The notes beneath the pieces are model-generated. The model was not told where the DNA came from. It worked only from the letters and a program-made list of their open reading frames with translations, and did not search any database. A DNA stretch of 64,000 nucleotides from positions 1-64,000 of the forward strand of contig JACQZR010000007.1 in NCBI GenBank assembly GCA_016213775.1, in the 5' to 3' direction. Below are positions 18,191-26,551 of this stretch, in pieces. The position numbers were made by a program, and so were the translations under genes. Origin of the DNA: Acidobacteriota bacterium. Lineage in GTDB: Bacteria > Acidobacteriota > Terriglobia > Bryobacterales > Bryobacteraceae. The stretch's first letter is position 1. Every line of letters begins with the position of its first letter.

Positions 18191-18847
18191 ATGTCTCTCA
18201 TCGTCTCCATTCAACTTGGGCGAATCCGCACGTACGGGCGCGACGACGCGGCGAATCCGCAAGAAAAGACCTGGACGACGGCAACGTTCAAAGAACCTGT
18301 CGAAGGCCCTGTGCTGCTGACCGCAGCGGGCTTTGTAGGGGACAGCGTTGCGGACAGGCGATTCCATGGCGGAGTGGACAAAGCGGCGTTGGCATACAGC
18401 CACGATCATTACGCGGCATGGCTGAACGACGGCTTTGTCGAACCGTTGCCCCCCGGGGCGTTTGGCGAGAACCTGCTGGTTGCCGGTTACTCAGAAAAGG
18501 ACTGCTGCATCGGGGACATCTACGAGTTGGGGGAGGCGTTGGTGCAGGTGAGCCAGCCGCGGCAGCCCTGTTGGAAGCAGGCCCGGCGCTGGGGGATGAG
18601 GGATCTGGTGGTGCGGATGAACAAGGCCGGGCGGACAGGCTGGTATCTGCGAGTGCTGCGCGAAGGGCGCGTGGCGGCGGGCGATCACTTCAATCTGCGC
18701 GAGCGTCCGCATCCGGAGTGGCCGGTGACACGGGCGAACGAGGTGTTCCACTTCGGTAAGACGGACCGGACAGCGACGGCGGAGCTGGCGGCGTGCGGGC
18801 TGCTTGCGGCCAGTTGGCGCGATGAGTTGATCGAGCGCCTTGGCTGA
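18191..18847 (+). CDS. MOSC-domain protein, YiiM-like
   Basis: 218 residues from the ATG at 18191. MOSC domains bind molybdenum cofactor or transfer sulfur; YiiM-type members reduce N-hydroxylated compounds. GFVGDSVADRRFHGGVDKA and PPGAFGENLLV are conserved MOSC segments, and the conserved cysteine is in VSQPRQPCWKQ. The domain spans about residues 15-160, followed by the C-terminal extension typical of YiiM. A MOSC protein fits a cell that also encodes the molybdoenzyme MsrP at 55429-56358. The choice of activity is uncertain. Confidence 0.8.
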   Translation: MSLIVSIQLGRIRTYGRDDAANPQEKTWTTATFKEPVEGPVLLTAAGFVGDSVADRRFHGGVDKAALAYSHDHYAAWLNDGFVEPLPPGAFGENLLVAGYSEKDCCIGDIYELGEALVQVSQPRQPCWKQARRWGMRDLVVRMNKAGRTGWYLRVLREGRVAAGDHFNLRERPHPEWPVTRANEVFHFGKTDRTATAELAACGLLAASWRDELIERLG

Positions 18848-19355
18848 GGACATTCAAACTACTACAAGAATCGCCGAGAAGAGAAGTGTGAATGCTACCG
18901 TATTGCAGATTGGGTCGATTGAGCCGTCGAAGCTGTGCGAGCGCGCCGTGCACTTCGCGGAGGTGAAACTGGGCCGCCGGGCGATCACGAAGGGGGAGGC
19001 GTGCACAGCGCTCAGCGCCATCTCCAACCTGTTCTGCCGCCACTCGCTCTGTGAACCGATGCCGCGAGTAACCATTGTGAACGGCTTTGCCTGCGATTGC
19101 GTGGCGACGGCAAACGCGATACGCGCCGAGATCGCGCGTTCACTCCCCTCGCTTAGCCCGTCGCTGGCGTCCACTATCTACTTGTCGCTGGTTCGCGCAC
19201 TCGATGAGGAGTTTCATGTTCACAAGTACGATGCTGTCCGTGTGGACGGGTTCGGTGTCTTCCGGCCAACGGGCGGGGCGACTTTCGAATACCAACTCAC
19301 CTTCGATCTGCCGGTGAAGGAATATCTGAAAGCAATGGCCTTACCGCCACGTTAA
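18840..19355 (+). CDS. Hypothetical protein of unknown function
   Basis: 171 residues if the TTG at 18840, overlapping the MOSC stop, is used; the GTG at 18888 is an equally possible start giving 155 residues. I do not recognise the family. It contains three cysteine-bearing segments (LFCRHSLCEP, GFACDCVA) that could bind metal, and a C-terminal beta region (VRVDGFGVFRPTGGATFEYQ). It appears to be the last gene of the run 17677-19355 and is followed by a 220-base gap. Confidence 0.5.
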   Translation: MAEDIQTTTRIAEKRSVNATVLQIGSIEPSKLCERAVHFAEVKLGRRAITKGEACTALSAISNLFCRHSLCEPMPRVTIVNGFACDCVATANAIRAEIARSLPSLSPSLASTIYLSLVRALDEEFHVHKYDAVRVDGFGVFRPTGGATFEYQLTFDLPVKEYLKAMALPPR

Positions 19356-19423
19356 GCGCACCGGCCCACCTCGCTCGAAAATGCCTCATAATGAATCCAT
19401 AACGTCATTGGTAGATGTTTTAA

Positions 19424-19471
19424 CCTGGGTGCGGCTGATTCGCACCTGGGAATCAACACAGACCGTGATTC
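19424..19471 (+). promoter_or_regulatory. Structured 5' leader of the transhydrogenase operon
   Basis: In the 220 bases before pntAA there are two successive inverted repeats. The first has 10-base arms, CCTGGGTGCG and CGCACCTGGG, pairing completely (two G-U pairs) around a 7-base loop at 19424-19450. The second, GAATCA and TGATTC around ten bases, is at 19450/51-19471. Neither is followed by a U-tract. An 8-base palindrome TGACGTCA follows at 19502-19509. It could be a cis-regulatory RNA or protein-binding sites; it does not match the NAD-I riboswitch core as I know it. Confidence 0.4.
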
Positions 19472-19575
19472 GGGCTGACTTCAGAAGAGGACCTGTGATG
19501 ACTGACGTCACGTGTGCTTTGCCGAAGGTTGGAGTCTGATCCCGTCTGCGTCGTGTTGAAGGAGGTCCGGCAAAG

Positions 19576-20718
19576 TTGGCCTTAATTGTAGGTGTACTGA
19601 AGGAAACCGCTCCAGGGGAGCGGAGAGTCGCACTCACGCCGAAAGCGATGGATCTTTTGGTGAAGATGGGCGCCGAGATCTGGGTGGAGCGTGGGGCCGG
19701 AGAAGCGGCGGGCTTTCCCGATGGAGAGTATGAAGCGAGAGGCTGCAAGTGGGCCGCATCGGCACAGGAAGTGTCCCAGCGTGCCCAGGTAGTGTTCGCC
19801 GTCCGCGTTCCGTTGCAGGGATTTCACTCCTCCAATATCGTGGTGGGTTTTTGCGATCCGTTGTCGGAACCGCGGCAGATGGTCACGTTCGCCGAAACGG
19901 GCGCGACATTGTTTTCCGTGGAAATGGTTCCGCGCATCACTCGCGCGCAATCCATGGACGCGCTTTCGTCGATGGCATCCATTGCCGGCTACAAAGCGGT
20001 ATTGCTTGGCGCGGATGCGCTTCCGCGCATGTTCCCCATGATGATGACCGCAGCGGGCACCATCCCCGCGGCCAAGGCGCTGGTGTTGGGCGCGGGTGTG
20101 GCGGGGTTACAGGCAATCGCGACGGCGCGCCGGTTGGGTGCGGTGGTGATGGGTTACGACGTACGCGCCGCGGTGAAAGAGCAGATCGAATCGCTGGGCG
20201 CGAAGTTTCTCGATATCAGGATTGACGGCAGTGGCGAGGGAGAAGGCGGCTACGCCAAGCAACTAACCGAGGCGCAGATCCAGAGCCAGCGTGATCAGAT
20301 GGCCGCGGCGCTGAAGCAGCAGGACGTGGTAATCACTACCGCGGCGGTGCCGGGCCGGCGTGCGCCCATCCTCATCACGAAGGCGATGGCGGAGGCGATG
20401 GCGCCCGGATCGGTGATCGTCGACATCGCGGCGGAACGCGGCGGCAATTGCGAACTGACGCGCGCCGGCGAGACTGTAGTGCACAACGGCGTCTCGATCA
20501 TCGGACCCGTGAACATTCCGTCGTCGGTGCCCTATCACGCGAGTCTGATGTATTCGCGCAATCTGGTGACCTTCCTCAAGAACATGGTGACCAAGGAAGG
20601 CGCGTTGAAGCTGGACACCAATGACGAGATCGTGCGCGAGAGCATGGTGGCGCATGGCGGCAAGGTGGTCCATCCGCGCGTGCAAGCGCTACTTTCTCCC
20701 GCGAAGGTGAATGCATGA
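19576..20718 (+). CDS. pntAA: NAD(P) transhydrogenase subunit alpha, part 1
   Basis: 380 residues from a TTG start, well supported by GAAGGAGGT nine bases upstream. This is domain I of the proton-translocating transhydrogenase, the NAD(H)-binding peripheral subunit, related to alanine dehydrogenase. Visible are GVLKETAPGERRVALTPKA at the N terminus, the RVPLQGF segment, LVLGAGVAGLQAIATARRLGAVV (Rossmann dinucleotide motif near residue 175, written here across motif parts) and GGNCELT before the C terminus. The split of the alpha subunit in two genes is common. It overlaps pntAB by four bases. Confidence 0.93.
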   Translation: MALIVGVLKETAPGERRVALTPKAMDLLVKMGAEIWVERGAGEAAGFPDGEYEARGCKWAASAQEVSQRAQVVFAVRVPLQGFHSSNIVVGFCDPLSEPRQMVTFAETGATLFSVEMVPRITRAQSMDALSSMASIAGYKAVLLGADALPRMFPMMMTAAGTIPAAKALVLGAGVAGLQAIATARRLGAVVMGYDVRAAVKEQIESLGAKFLDIRIDGSGEGEGGYAKQLTEAQIQSQRDQMAAALKQQDVVITTAAVPGRRAPILITKAMAEAMAPGSVIVDIAAERGGNCELTRAGETVVHNGVSIIGPVNIPSSVPYHASLMYSRNLVTFLKNMVTKEGALKLDTNDEIVRESMVAHGGKVVHPRVQALLSPAKVNA

Positions 20719-21011
20719 GTACCGAAATCGAACTGAGTATCTACGTTTTTGTTCTGGCGATTTTCCTTGGACTGGAACTGGTGCAACGGGTATCGCCGCT
20801 GCTGCACACGCCGCTGATGTCGCTCACCAACGCTGTCTCGGCCATCTCGGTGGTGGGCGCAATTCTGATCACCGGCGAGGGTGGAGCCACGATGTTGAGC
20901 AAGATCCTCGGCGTTACCGCGGTGACGTTCGCCACGATCAACATCGTCAGCGGGTTCCTCATCACGGACCGCATGCTGAAGATGTTCAAGAAGGAAAAAT
21001 CGTCCAAATGA
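20715..21011 (+). CDS. pntAB: NAD(P) transhydrogenase subunit alpha, part 2 (membrane)
   Basis: 98 residues forming the N-terminal part of the membrane domain II. Three hydrophobic helices are visible (IYVFVLAIFLGLELV, MSLTNAVSAISVVGAILI, FATINIVSGFLITDRML); PLLHTPLMSLTNAVS is the family signature. Overlaps pntAA by ATGA and pntB by ATGA, so all three subunits are translationally coupled. Confidence 0.92.
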   Translation: MSTEIELSIYVFVLAIFLGLELVQRVSPLLHTPLMSLTNAVSAISVVGAILITGEGGATMLSKILGVTAVTFATINIVSGFLITDRMLKMFKKEKSSK

Positions 21012-22381
21012 TCGAGAACTTCTGGCAGTTCGCATACCTGCTCGCGGCAGTTACCATCATACTTTCGATCAAGTGGCTGAACTCGCCGGCAACGGCGCGG
21101 AAGGGCGTCCAGGCCGGACAGATCGGCATGCTGGCGGCGATCATCGGAACGCTGTTGCGGCACGAGGTGGTGTCGTTTGAATGGATCGCGGCGGGGCTGG
21201 TGATCGGGTCGGCGATTGGAGTTCCGCTGGCGTATCTGATGCCGATGACGTCGGTGCCACAGTTGACGGCGTTGTCGCACGCCTTCGGCGCATTCGCGGC
21301 GGCGCTGGTGGGCACGGCGGAGTATTACCAGAAGACGCCGACGGGTTTTCAGATGTTCGCGCTGGTGATTGAAACTCTGCTCGGCTACCTGACGGCAACG
21401 GCCAGCGTGCTCGCCTTTGCCAAGTTGCAGGAAATCGTGCCGACGCGGCCCATGACGTACAAAGGACAAAACGTCGTCAACCTCAGCCTGTTCGCGATTG
21501 CGGTGGTGCTGGCCGGTTGGGTGATCGCCGGCGGCGCCCCGGCCTGGGCGTTCCCCACGTTCTCGGCGCTGTCTCTGTTGTTCGGCGTGCTGCTGATCCT
21601 GCCGATCGGCGGCGGCGACATGCCTACGGTCATCGCGCTGTTGAACTCGTATGCGGGCATGGCGGCGGCGGCGATGGGCTTCGCGCTCAATAACAGGCTG
21701 CTGATCATTGCAGGGGCGCTCAACGCGGCCTCGGGCTTCATTTTGTCGGTGATCATGTGCAAGGCGATGAACCGCTCGTTCAGCAACGTGCTGTTCGGCG
21801 CGTTTGGCCAGGTGCAGGAAGGCGCGGCGGCCAAGACATCGGCCAAGCCCGTGCGCAGTGCATCGGCGGAAGACGCGGCCGCCATCCTCGCCAACTCACG
21901 CAAGGTGGTGATTGTGCCGGGCTACGGAATGGCCGTGGCGCAGGCACAGCACAAGGTCCGCGAACTCACCGATCAACTGGTGAAGCGCGGTGTCGATGTG
22001 CAGTTCGCGATTCATCCGGTTGCCGGGCGCATGCCGGGTCACATGAATGTGCTGCTGGCCGAAGCGGATATCTCCTACGACCGGCTGCATGAGATGGAAG
22101 AGATCAACCCCGAGTTTTCAGAAACCGATGTCGCGCTGGTGATTGGTGCAAATGACGTGGTGAACCCCGCCGCGCGTCACGACACGACCAGCCCCATCTA
22201 CGGCATGCCGATCCTGGATGTGGACAAGGCGCAGACGGTGATGGTGATCAAGCGCAGTATGAATCCGGGCTTCGCCGGCATTGACAACGAACTGTACTAT
22301 CAGGACCGCACATTGATGCTGTTCGGGGATGCGAAGGCATTCGTCACGGAGATCGTGAAGGAACTGCCGAAGGCGGCGTAA
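21008..22381 (+). CDS. pntB: NAD(P) transhydrogenase subunit beta
   Basis: 457 residues from the ATG at 21008. The first ~260 residues are the remaining transmembrane helices of domain II (with MPMTSVPQLTALSHAFGG-like segment, here LTALSHAFGAFAAALVG), and the last ~180 are domain III, the NADP(H)-binding face (VVIVPGYGMAVAQAQH, VAGRMPGHMNVLLAEA, GANDVVNPAA, KRSMNPGFAGIDN). The complex couples proton flow to hydride transfer from NADH to NADP. Length is normal and no lesion is seen. Confidence 0.95.
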   Translation: MIENFWQFAYLLAAVTIILSIKWLNSPATARKGVQAGQIGMLAAIIGTLLRHEVVSFEWIAAGLVIGSAIGVPLAYLMPMTSVPQLTALSHAFGAFAAALVGTAEYYQKTPTGFQMFALVIETLLGYLTATASVLAFAKLQEIVPTRPMTYKGQNVVNLSLFAIAVVLAGWVIAGGAPAWAFPTFSALSLLFGVLLILPIGGGDMPTVIALLNSYAGMAAAAMGFALNNRLLIIAGALNAASGFILSVIMCKAMNRSFSNVLFGAFGQVQEGAAAKTSAKPVRSASAEDAAAILANSRKVVIVPGYGMAVAQAQHKVRELTDQLVKRGVDVQFAIHPVAGRMPGHMNVLLAEADISYDRLHEMEEINPEFSETDVALVIGANDVVNPAARHDTTSPIYGMPILDVDKAQTVMVIKRSMNPGFAGIDNELYYQDRTLMLFGDAKAFVTEIVKELPKAA

Positions 22382-22410
22382 CGGCCCCGGCAGATTCTTG
22401 TTGCTCGGGC

Positions 22411-22428
22411 GTGTGTAAGAAGTGTGTA
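22411..22428 (+). promoter_or_regulatory. Direct repeat upstream of hicA, possible HicB operator
   Basis: GTGTGTA occurs at 22411-22417 and again at 22422-22428, 11 bases apart, in the short gap before hicA, partly overlapping a possible -10 (TGTATC). Antitoxins of the HicB family commonly autoregulate by binding such promoter repeats; binding here is an inference. Confidence 0.35.
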
Positions 22429-22467
22429 TCATTGAGGCAGGACGCGTGATGTCAGACGGAGAAGTTG

Positions 22468-22656
22468 GTGGGTAGCCGTGAGGTTATCACGGCCTTGCTT
22501 AAGGCTGGCTGGCAGGAGGTAAATCACGCAGGCGGCCACAATCAGTTTAGACACCCAACGCGGAAGGGACGGGTCACTGTGCCTCACCCGAAGCGGAACA
22601 TTCCCCTTGGGACATTGAAGAGTATCGAGAAACAGGCAGGAATCAAGTTCGGATGA
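22468..22656 (+). CDS. hicA: HicA-type mRNA interferase toxin
   Basis: 62 residues from the GTG at 22468, six bases after GGAG; a TTG three bases earlier is the alternative start. HicA is a dsRBD-like ribonuclease. The catalytic histidine is H24 in AGGHNQFRHP, and VTVPHPKRNIPLGTLKSIEKQAG is the family C terminus (conserved pieces VPHPKRNIPLGT and LKSIEKQAG). The cognate antitoxin follows 19 bases later. Both genes look intact, in contrast to the two degraded loci near the right end. Confidence 0.88.
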   Translation: MGSREVITALLKAGWQEVNHAGGHNQFRHPTRKGRVTVPHPKRNIPLGTLKSIEKQAGIKFG

Positions 22657-22675
22657 TCCGGCCAGAGGGACCGCG

Positions 22676-23104
22676 ATGGACTACATTGCATACTTGCACA
22701 AGCAACGGAATTCGGACTTTGGCGTCAGTTTCCCCGATTTCCCGGGATGCATCACCGTGGGCAGAACTCTCGATGAAGCTCATCGAATGGCTGCCGAGGC
22801 GTTGTCAATGCACATTTCGGGCATGATCCAGGATGGGCTCGAACTTCCACGCCCATCGGCATTGGATGAACTGGCCAAGGATCTCGCCAGGAGAGGCGCA
22901 GTGGCTTTCCTGGTGCGAGTCCGGCCGGAATCAGATCGCGTCGTGCGAATCAACATCACAGCCCGGGAAAAACAGATAGAAGAGATCGACAAGCGCGCGA
23001 GTAAGGCAGGGCTTTCCCGCTCAGCCTATATGGTGCGTTCCGCCCTCAACCTTTCCAAGCCGGGCGTGGGCCGCTCGCGCAAACGTAACCTTGCCAGCCG
23101 CTAG
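22676..23104 (+). CDS. hicB: HicB-type antitoxin
   Basis: 142 residues. The N-terminal half is the RNase H-like HicB domain (MDYIAYLHKQ, FGVSFPDFPGCITVGRTLDE, AAEALSMHISGM), which blocks HicA. The C-terminal half carries a ribbon-helix-helix-type DNA-binding segment (VVRINITAREKQIEEIDKRA, GLSRSAYMVRSAL), consistent with autoregulation at the repeat upstream of hicA. The longer, RHH-bearing form of HicB is a known variant. Confidence 0.88.
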   Translation: MDYIAYLHKQRNSDFGVSFPDFPGCITVGRTLDEAHRMAAEALSMHISGMIQDGLELPRPSALDELAKDLARRGAVAFLVRVRPESDRVVRINITAREKQIEEIDKRASKAGLSRSAYMVRSALNLSKPGVGRSRKRNLASR

Positions 23105-23142
23105 CGGCAGCGGGCGCGTCGCCGGAGGGAGTACAACTAGAG

Positions 23143-23154
23143 ATGAGATCTCAT
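23143..23154. other. 12-bp perfect palindrome overlapping a start codon
   Basis: ATGAGATCTCAT is its own reverse complement and its last two bases are the first two of the start codon at 23153. A dimeric repressor site or an mRNA stem hiding the start are possible; chance occurrence is also possible. Confidence 0.35.
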
Positions 23155-24463
23155 GCCCCTTCTATTTGCTTATCTCTTCGCTCTTATTGGCGTGGCGATG
23201 GCCGCGCAGACCCCACAACTACTGGTGGATGATGGCGGCTGGTGCTGGTTTGAAGACGAGCGCGTCATCGTTCACGACAACAAACTGATCATCGGCACCG
23301 TTGCCGCCGGCACGAAGTCGGCGGACCGCAAAGGTAATGTCGAAGTCACGGTGTTCGATCTGAAATCGAAGACGGGAAAGACGGTAGTGCTGCACACGCC
23401 CACCGACGCGGACCGGCGCCGGTGGCTGGACGACCACAACTCGCCGGCGTTCTACGTGCGCCCCGATAACCGCATCCTCGCGATGTATTCGCTGCATGGC
23501 GTCGATGAGAAGAAGTACTACCGCATCTCGGAACCAAACGATGCGACGAAGTGGGGGCCCGAGCAGATCTATGTGCCCAGCCCGACGTCAAAGGTCACTT
23601 ACACCAACCTGCACTACCTGTCCGCGGAGAAGCGGCTGTATGATTTCTTCCGCGGATTGCACAACAGCTTCAAGCCGTCGTACATGTGGTCGGAGGACAT
23701 GGGGGCGACGTGGACTACGGGCAACGTGTTCATCGATGTCCCGCTGCAGTTCCGGCACCGGCCGTATGTGAAGTACGCTTCCAATGGCCGCGACACGGTG
23801 CATATCGCCTACACCGATGGACACCCGCGCAACTTCGACAACAGCATTTACCACATCAGCTACCAGGGCGGAAACCTGCGCACGTCGGAAGGCAAGCCGA
23901 TCCGGCCATTGAAAGAAGGGCTGAAGGAACCGGGCGAGGGCACGCTGGTTTATCGCGGCGATGCGAACAACGTGGCCTGGATCAGCGATCTGCACATCGA
24001 TTCGAAGGAGCGTCCCTATCTTGTGTTCAGTGTGCAGAAGGATTCGGCTGGCATGTCCGATGGCAAGGCCGGCGAGGACCACCGCTATCATTACGCGCGC
24101 TGGACGGGTTCGAAATGGGAGCAGCACGAGATCGCATACGCGGGGAGCAAACTTTACCCCGGCGAGGATGATTACACCGGCAACGTGTGCGTCGATCCGC
24201 GGGATCCGAACACGGTGATCATCTCGACCAACGCCGATCCGGTGACGGAGAAACGGCAGCCGCATCGGGAGTTATATCGCGGCGTGACGAAAGACGGTGG
24301 CGCGCACTTCACGTGGACGGCGCTGACTCGGAATTCGCCGCAGGACAACATCCGGCCGGTGATACCGGTTCGTCATAATGGCCCGCGCGTGGTGCTGTGG
24401 CTTCGCGGTATCATGCGTACCTACACCAATTACGATTTCGAAGTTGTCGCCCTTTCGGAGTAA
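23153..24463 (+). CDS. Secreted BNR-repeat family protein
   Basis: 436 residues with a short signal peptide (MPLLFAYLFALIGVAMAAQ). The rest resembles the BNR_4 (putative BNR repeat) family, a seven-bladed propeller found in sialidase-like and polysaccharide-lyase-related proteins: WCWFEDERVIVHDNKLIIG at the start, HNSPAFYVRPDNRILAMYS, YTNLHYLS, SEDMGATW (an Asp-box-like motif) and NTVIISTNADPV. Polysaccharide binding or cleavage outside the cytoplasm is inferred. The next gene starts four bases after the stop, and four genes run in the same direction to 26550. Confidence 0.75.
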   Translation: MPLLFAYLFALIGVAMAAQTPQLLVDDGGWCWFEDERVIVHDNKLIIGTVAAGTKSADRKGNVEVTVFDLKSKTGKTVVLHTPTDADRRRWLDDHNSPAFYVRPDNRILAMYSLHGVDEKKYYRISEPNDATKWGPEQIYVPSPTSKVTYTNLHYLSAEKRLYDFFRGLHNSFKPSYMWSEDMGATWTTGNVFIDVPLQFRHRPYVKYASNGRDTVHIAYTDGHPRNFDNSIYHISYQGGNLRTSEGKPIRPLKEGLKEPGEGTLVYRGDANNVAWISDLHIDSKERPYLVFSVQKDSAGMSDGKAGEDHRYHYARWTGSKWEQHEIAYAGSKLYPGEDDYTGNVCVDPRDPNTVIISTNADPVTEKRQPHRELYRGVTKDGGAHFTWTALTRNSPQDNIRPVIPVRHNGPRVVLWLRGIMRTYTNYDFEVVALSE

Positions 24464-24467
24464 CTCG

Positions 24468-25382
24468 ATGCATCAAACCGTGCGTTCTTCTCTCGCCAAA
24501 TGGCTGGTGGCCGCTGTTTTCGCCGGAGGATTCTTCCTGCGGACGCTGCCCAGCCAAACCTCGTCGCGCAATGACTTTCACTTCTCACTTGTCGGGGACC
24601 GCACCGGCGACGCGCAGCCGCAGATCTGGGGCCGTGTGTGGCGCGAAGTGGACCTGCTGCACCCGGATTTCGTCGTGCAGGTGGGCGACATCATTCAGGG
24701 CGGCAGCGACGAGAAGGCGGAAGCGCAATGGGCCGAGATGAGGCCTCTTTGGAAGCAGTACAGCCACTATCCGATCTATCTGACGCCGGGCAATCACGAC
24801 ATCTGGAACAAGAAGAGCGAAGACCTGTTCGTGAAGGAAACGGGCCGCCAGACGCACTACAGCTTCAACTATCAGAATGCGCACTTTGTCATTCTGGACA
24901 ACAGCCGGACGCGCGATCTGAGCGAGGAGCAATTGAAATTTCTCGAAGAGGATCTGAAGGCGAACAAGGACAAGAATCCGAAGTTCGTGGTGTGCCACCG
25001 CGACTACTGGATCACGCCGCTCAAGGCCGGCAACACCGACATCCCGCTGCACAAGATCGTGAAGCAGTATGGCGTGCAGCAAGTGATCAGCGGGCACGGG
25101 CACCGCTTTGTGCGTATCGTGCGCGATGGCGTGGCGTACATGGAAGTGGGCAGTTCCGGCGGCACGATGATCGGCAAATGGAAGAACGGCGACGGGTTCC
25201 GCCAGGGCGTTTTCTACCATCACATCTGGGTCCGGGTGAACGGAGACAAAGTGCAATTTACCGTGCGCGAACTGGATGGGCAGTTTGGGCAGGGCCGGAT
25301 GTTCGACGCTTCGCAGTGGGATGAGAACGGGCCACACTTCGAGATCGGTGATCCGGGCATCAGCGGGAAGCCAATGACCTAA
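24468..25382 (+). CDS. Secreted calcineurin-like metallophosphoesterase
   Basis: 304 residues from the ATG at 24468, with a signal sequence or anchor (residues 10-27, LAKWLVAAVFAGGFFL). The metal-binding motifs of the calcineurin-like phosphoesterases occur in order: GDRTGD, QVGDIIQGG, TPGNHDIW, VVCHRDYW and SGHGHR. Substrate unknown. It follows the BNR protein by four bases and its stop overlaps the start of the RluA-type gene by one base. Confidence 0.83.
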   Translation: MHQTVRSSLAKWLVAAVFAGGFFLRTLPSQTSSRNDFHFSLVGDRTGDAQPQIWGRVWREVDLLHPDFVVQVGDIIQGGSDEKAEAQWAEMRPLWKQYSHYPIYLTPGNHDIWNKKSEDLFVKETGRQTHYSFNYQNAHFVILDNSRTRDLSEEQLKFLEEDLKANKDKNPKFVVCHRDYWITPLKAGNTDIPLHKIVKQYGVQQVISGHGHRFVRIVRDGVAYMEVGSSGGTMIGKWKNGDGFRQGVFYHHIWVRVNGDKVQFTVRELDGQFGQGRMFDASQWDENGPHFEIGDPGISGKPMT

Positions 25383-26119
25383 TGCCTCGAACGGACTGGG
25401 GCTGGTTGATCACGCCGGAAGAGCTCGCTTCGTGGATTCTGCATGAAGATGAAGAATTGCTGGTGATCAACAAGCCCGGCCTGGTGATCTGTCATCCGTC
25501 CAAGCACGGGCCGTGGTCGAGTCTGATTGGCGCATGCCGCGAGTACTTTGGGGCGGAGCGGCTACACATGCCGTCGCGGCTGGATCGCGAAACCAGTGGC
25601 GTTGTGGTGATGGCACGCAACGCGAAACTCGCATCGCATCTGCAGCGGGCCATGGAACGGCGGCGGGTGATGAAGATCTACCACGCCATCCTCTACGGCG
25701 AGACGGAGCACGCGGTCATCGTGGACAAGCCGATCGGCAAGATGGCAGGCTCGGCGGTGATCCTGCGGCGCGGCGTTGTGGAGGAAGGTCCGCCCGCGAT
25801 CACGGAGTTCGAACCAGTGGCACATGGAGGCGGCTACACGCTGGTGAAGGTGTTGCCACGCACCGGAAGACTGCACCAGATTCGCGTGCATGCCAATTTC
25901 ATTGGACATCCGGTGGTGGGCGATAAAATCTACGGCCCCGATGAGCAGCACTTTATCGAGTTCCTGCAAACTGGCTGGACGCCGAAGCTGGCGGCGACAC
26001 TGATACTGCGGCGGCAGGCGTTGCATGCCTCGGAGTGGGTCTACGGGCCGTATCACTTCACGGCGCCGATGCCGAGCGATTTTCAGACACTATTGGATGC
26101 TGTAGGCTATACACTATGA
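25382..26119 (+). CDS. RluA-family pseudouridine synthase
   Basis: 245 residues. The enzyme isomerises uridine in rRNA or tRNA. The catalytic aspartate is D68 in SRLDRETSGVV; LLVINKPGLVICHPS precedes it and TGRLHQIRVHANFIGHPVVGD (in two parts, TGRLHQIRVH and GHPVVGDKIYG) is the C-terminal family motif. No S4 domain is visible at the N terminus. Target site is not predictable. It is coupled by overlaps to its neighbours, an unusual setting for an RNA-modifying enzyme behind two secreted proteins. Confidence 0.9.
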   Translation: MPRTDWGWLITPEELASWILHEDEELLVINKPGLVICHPSKHGPWSSLIGACREYFGAERLHMPSRLDRETSGVVVMARNAKLASHLQRAMERRRVMKIYHAILYGETEHAVIVDKPIGKMAGSAVILRRGVVEEGPPAITEFEPVAHGGGYTLVKVLPRTGRLHQIRVHANFIGHPVVGDKIYGPDEQHFIEFLQTGWTPKLAATLILRRQALHASEWVYGPYHFTAPMPSDFQTLLDAVGYTL

Positions 26120-26550
26120 AATCCATCTGGGATGAATCCGCTCGCGAGGAACTGCTCGCTCGCTTCGGGAAGCTGCGTGTGGAGCAACGCCCGCGGTGGG
26201 GGAAATTGGATGTTGCTCATATGCTGGCGCATGTGTGCGATCCCATGCGGGCGGCCATGGGGGAGATGGTGGTAACGGACAAGGATACTTTCCTGAAGAA
26301 CCCGCTCATGCGGTGGCTGATCATCTATGTAGTGCCGTGGCCGAAAGGTGCGCCGACGGCGCCGGAGTTCACCGTGCGAACAGAGGCGGACCTGTCCTCT
26401 GGCATCGCAGCAGTGCAGGCAACGATGACACGGTTCGCGGTATGCGTGACGCCCAAGCCGCATCCGGCATTCGGGGACTTGTCGCGGAAGGACTGGGGCT
26501 GCCTGACGTGGCGGCATATTGATCATCACCTGCGACAGTTTGGCGTGTAG
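26116..26550 (+). CDS. DinB-like / DUF1569-type protein
   Basis: 144 residues from the ATG at 26116, overlapping the previous stop by ATGA. A helical-bundle protein of the DinB-like superfamily, judged from RWGKLDVAHMLAHVCDPM near the N terminus and WGCLTWRHIDHHLRQFG at the end; the histidines in these two segments would form the metal site. Function of this group is unknown. It is convergent with hypF: the two stops are one base apart within the inverted repeat GTGTAGGCTACAC. Confidence 0.7.
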   Translation: MKSIWDESAREELLARFGKLRVEQRPRWGKLDVAHMLAHVCDPMRAAMGEMVVTDKDTFLKNPLMRWLIIYVVPWPKGAPTAPEFTVRTEADLSSGIAAVQATMTRFAVCVTPKPHPAFGDLSRKDWGCLTWRHIDHHLRQFGV

Positions 26551-26551
26551 G

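Noticed and set aside
19356-19575. NAD-I (nadA motif) riboswitch before pntAA
   Set aside because: Stems are present but the conserved core sequences of that class are not recognisable.
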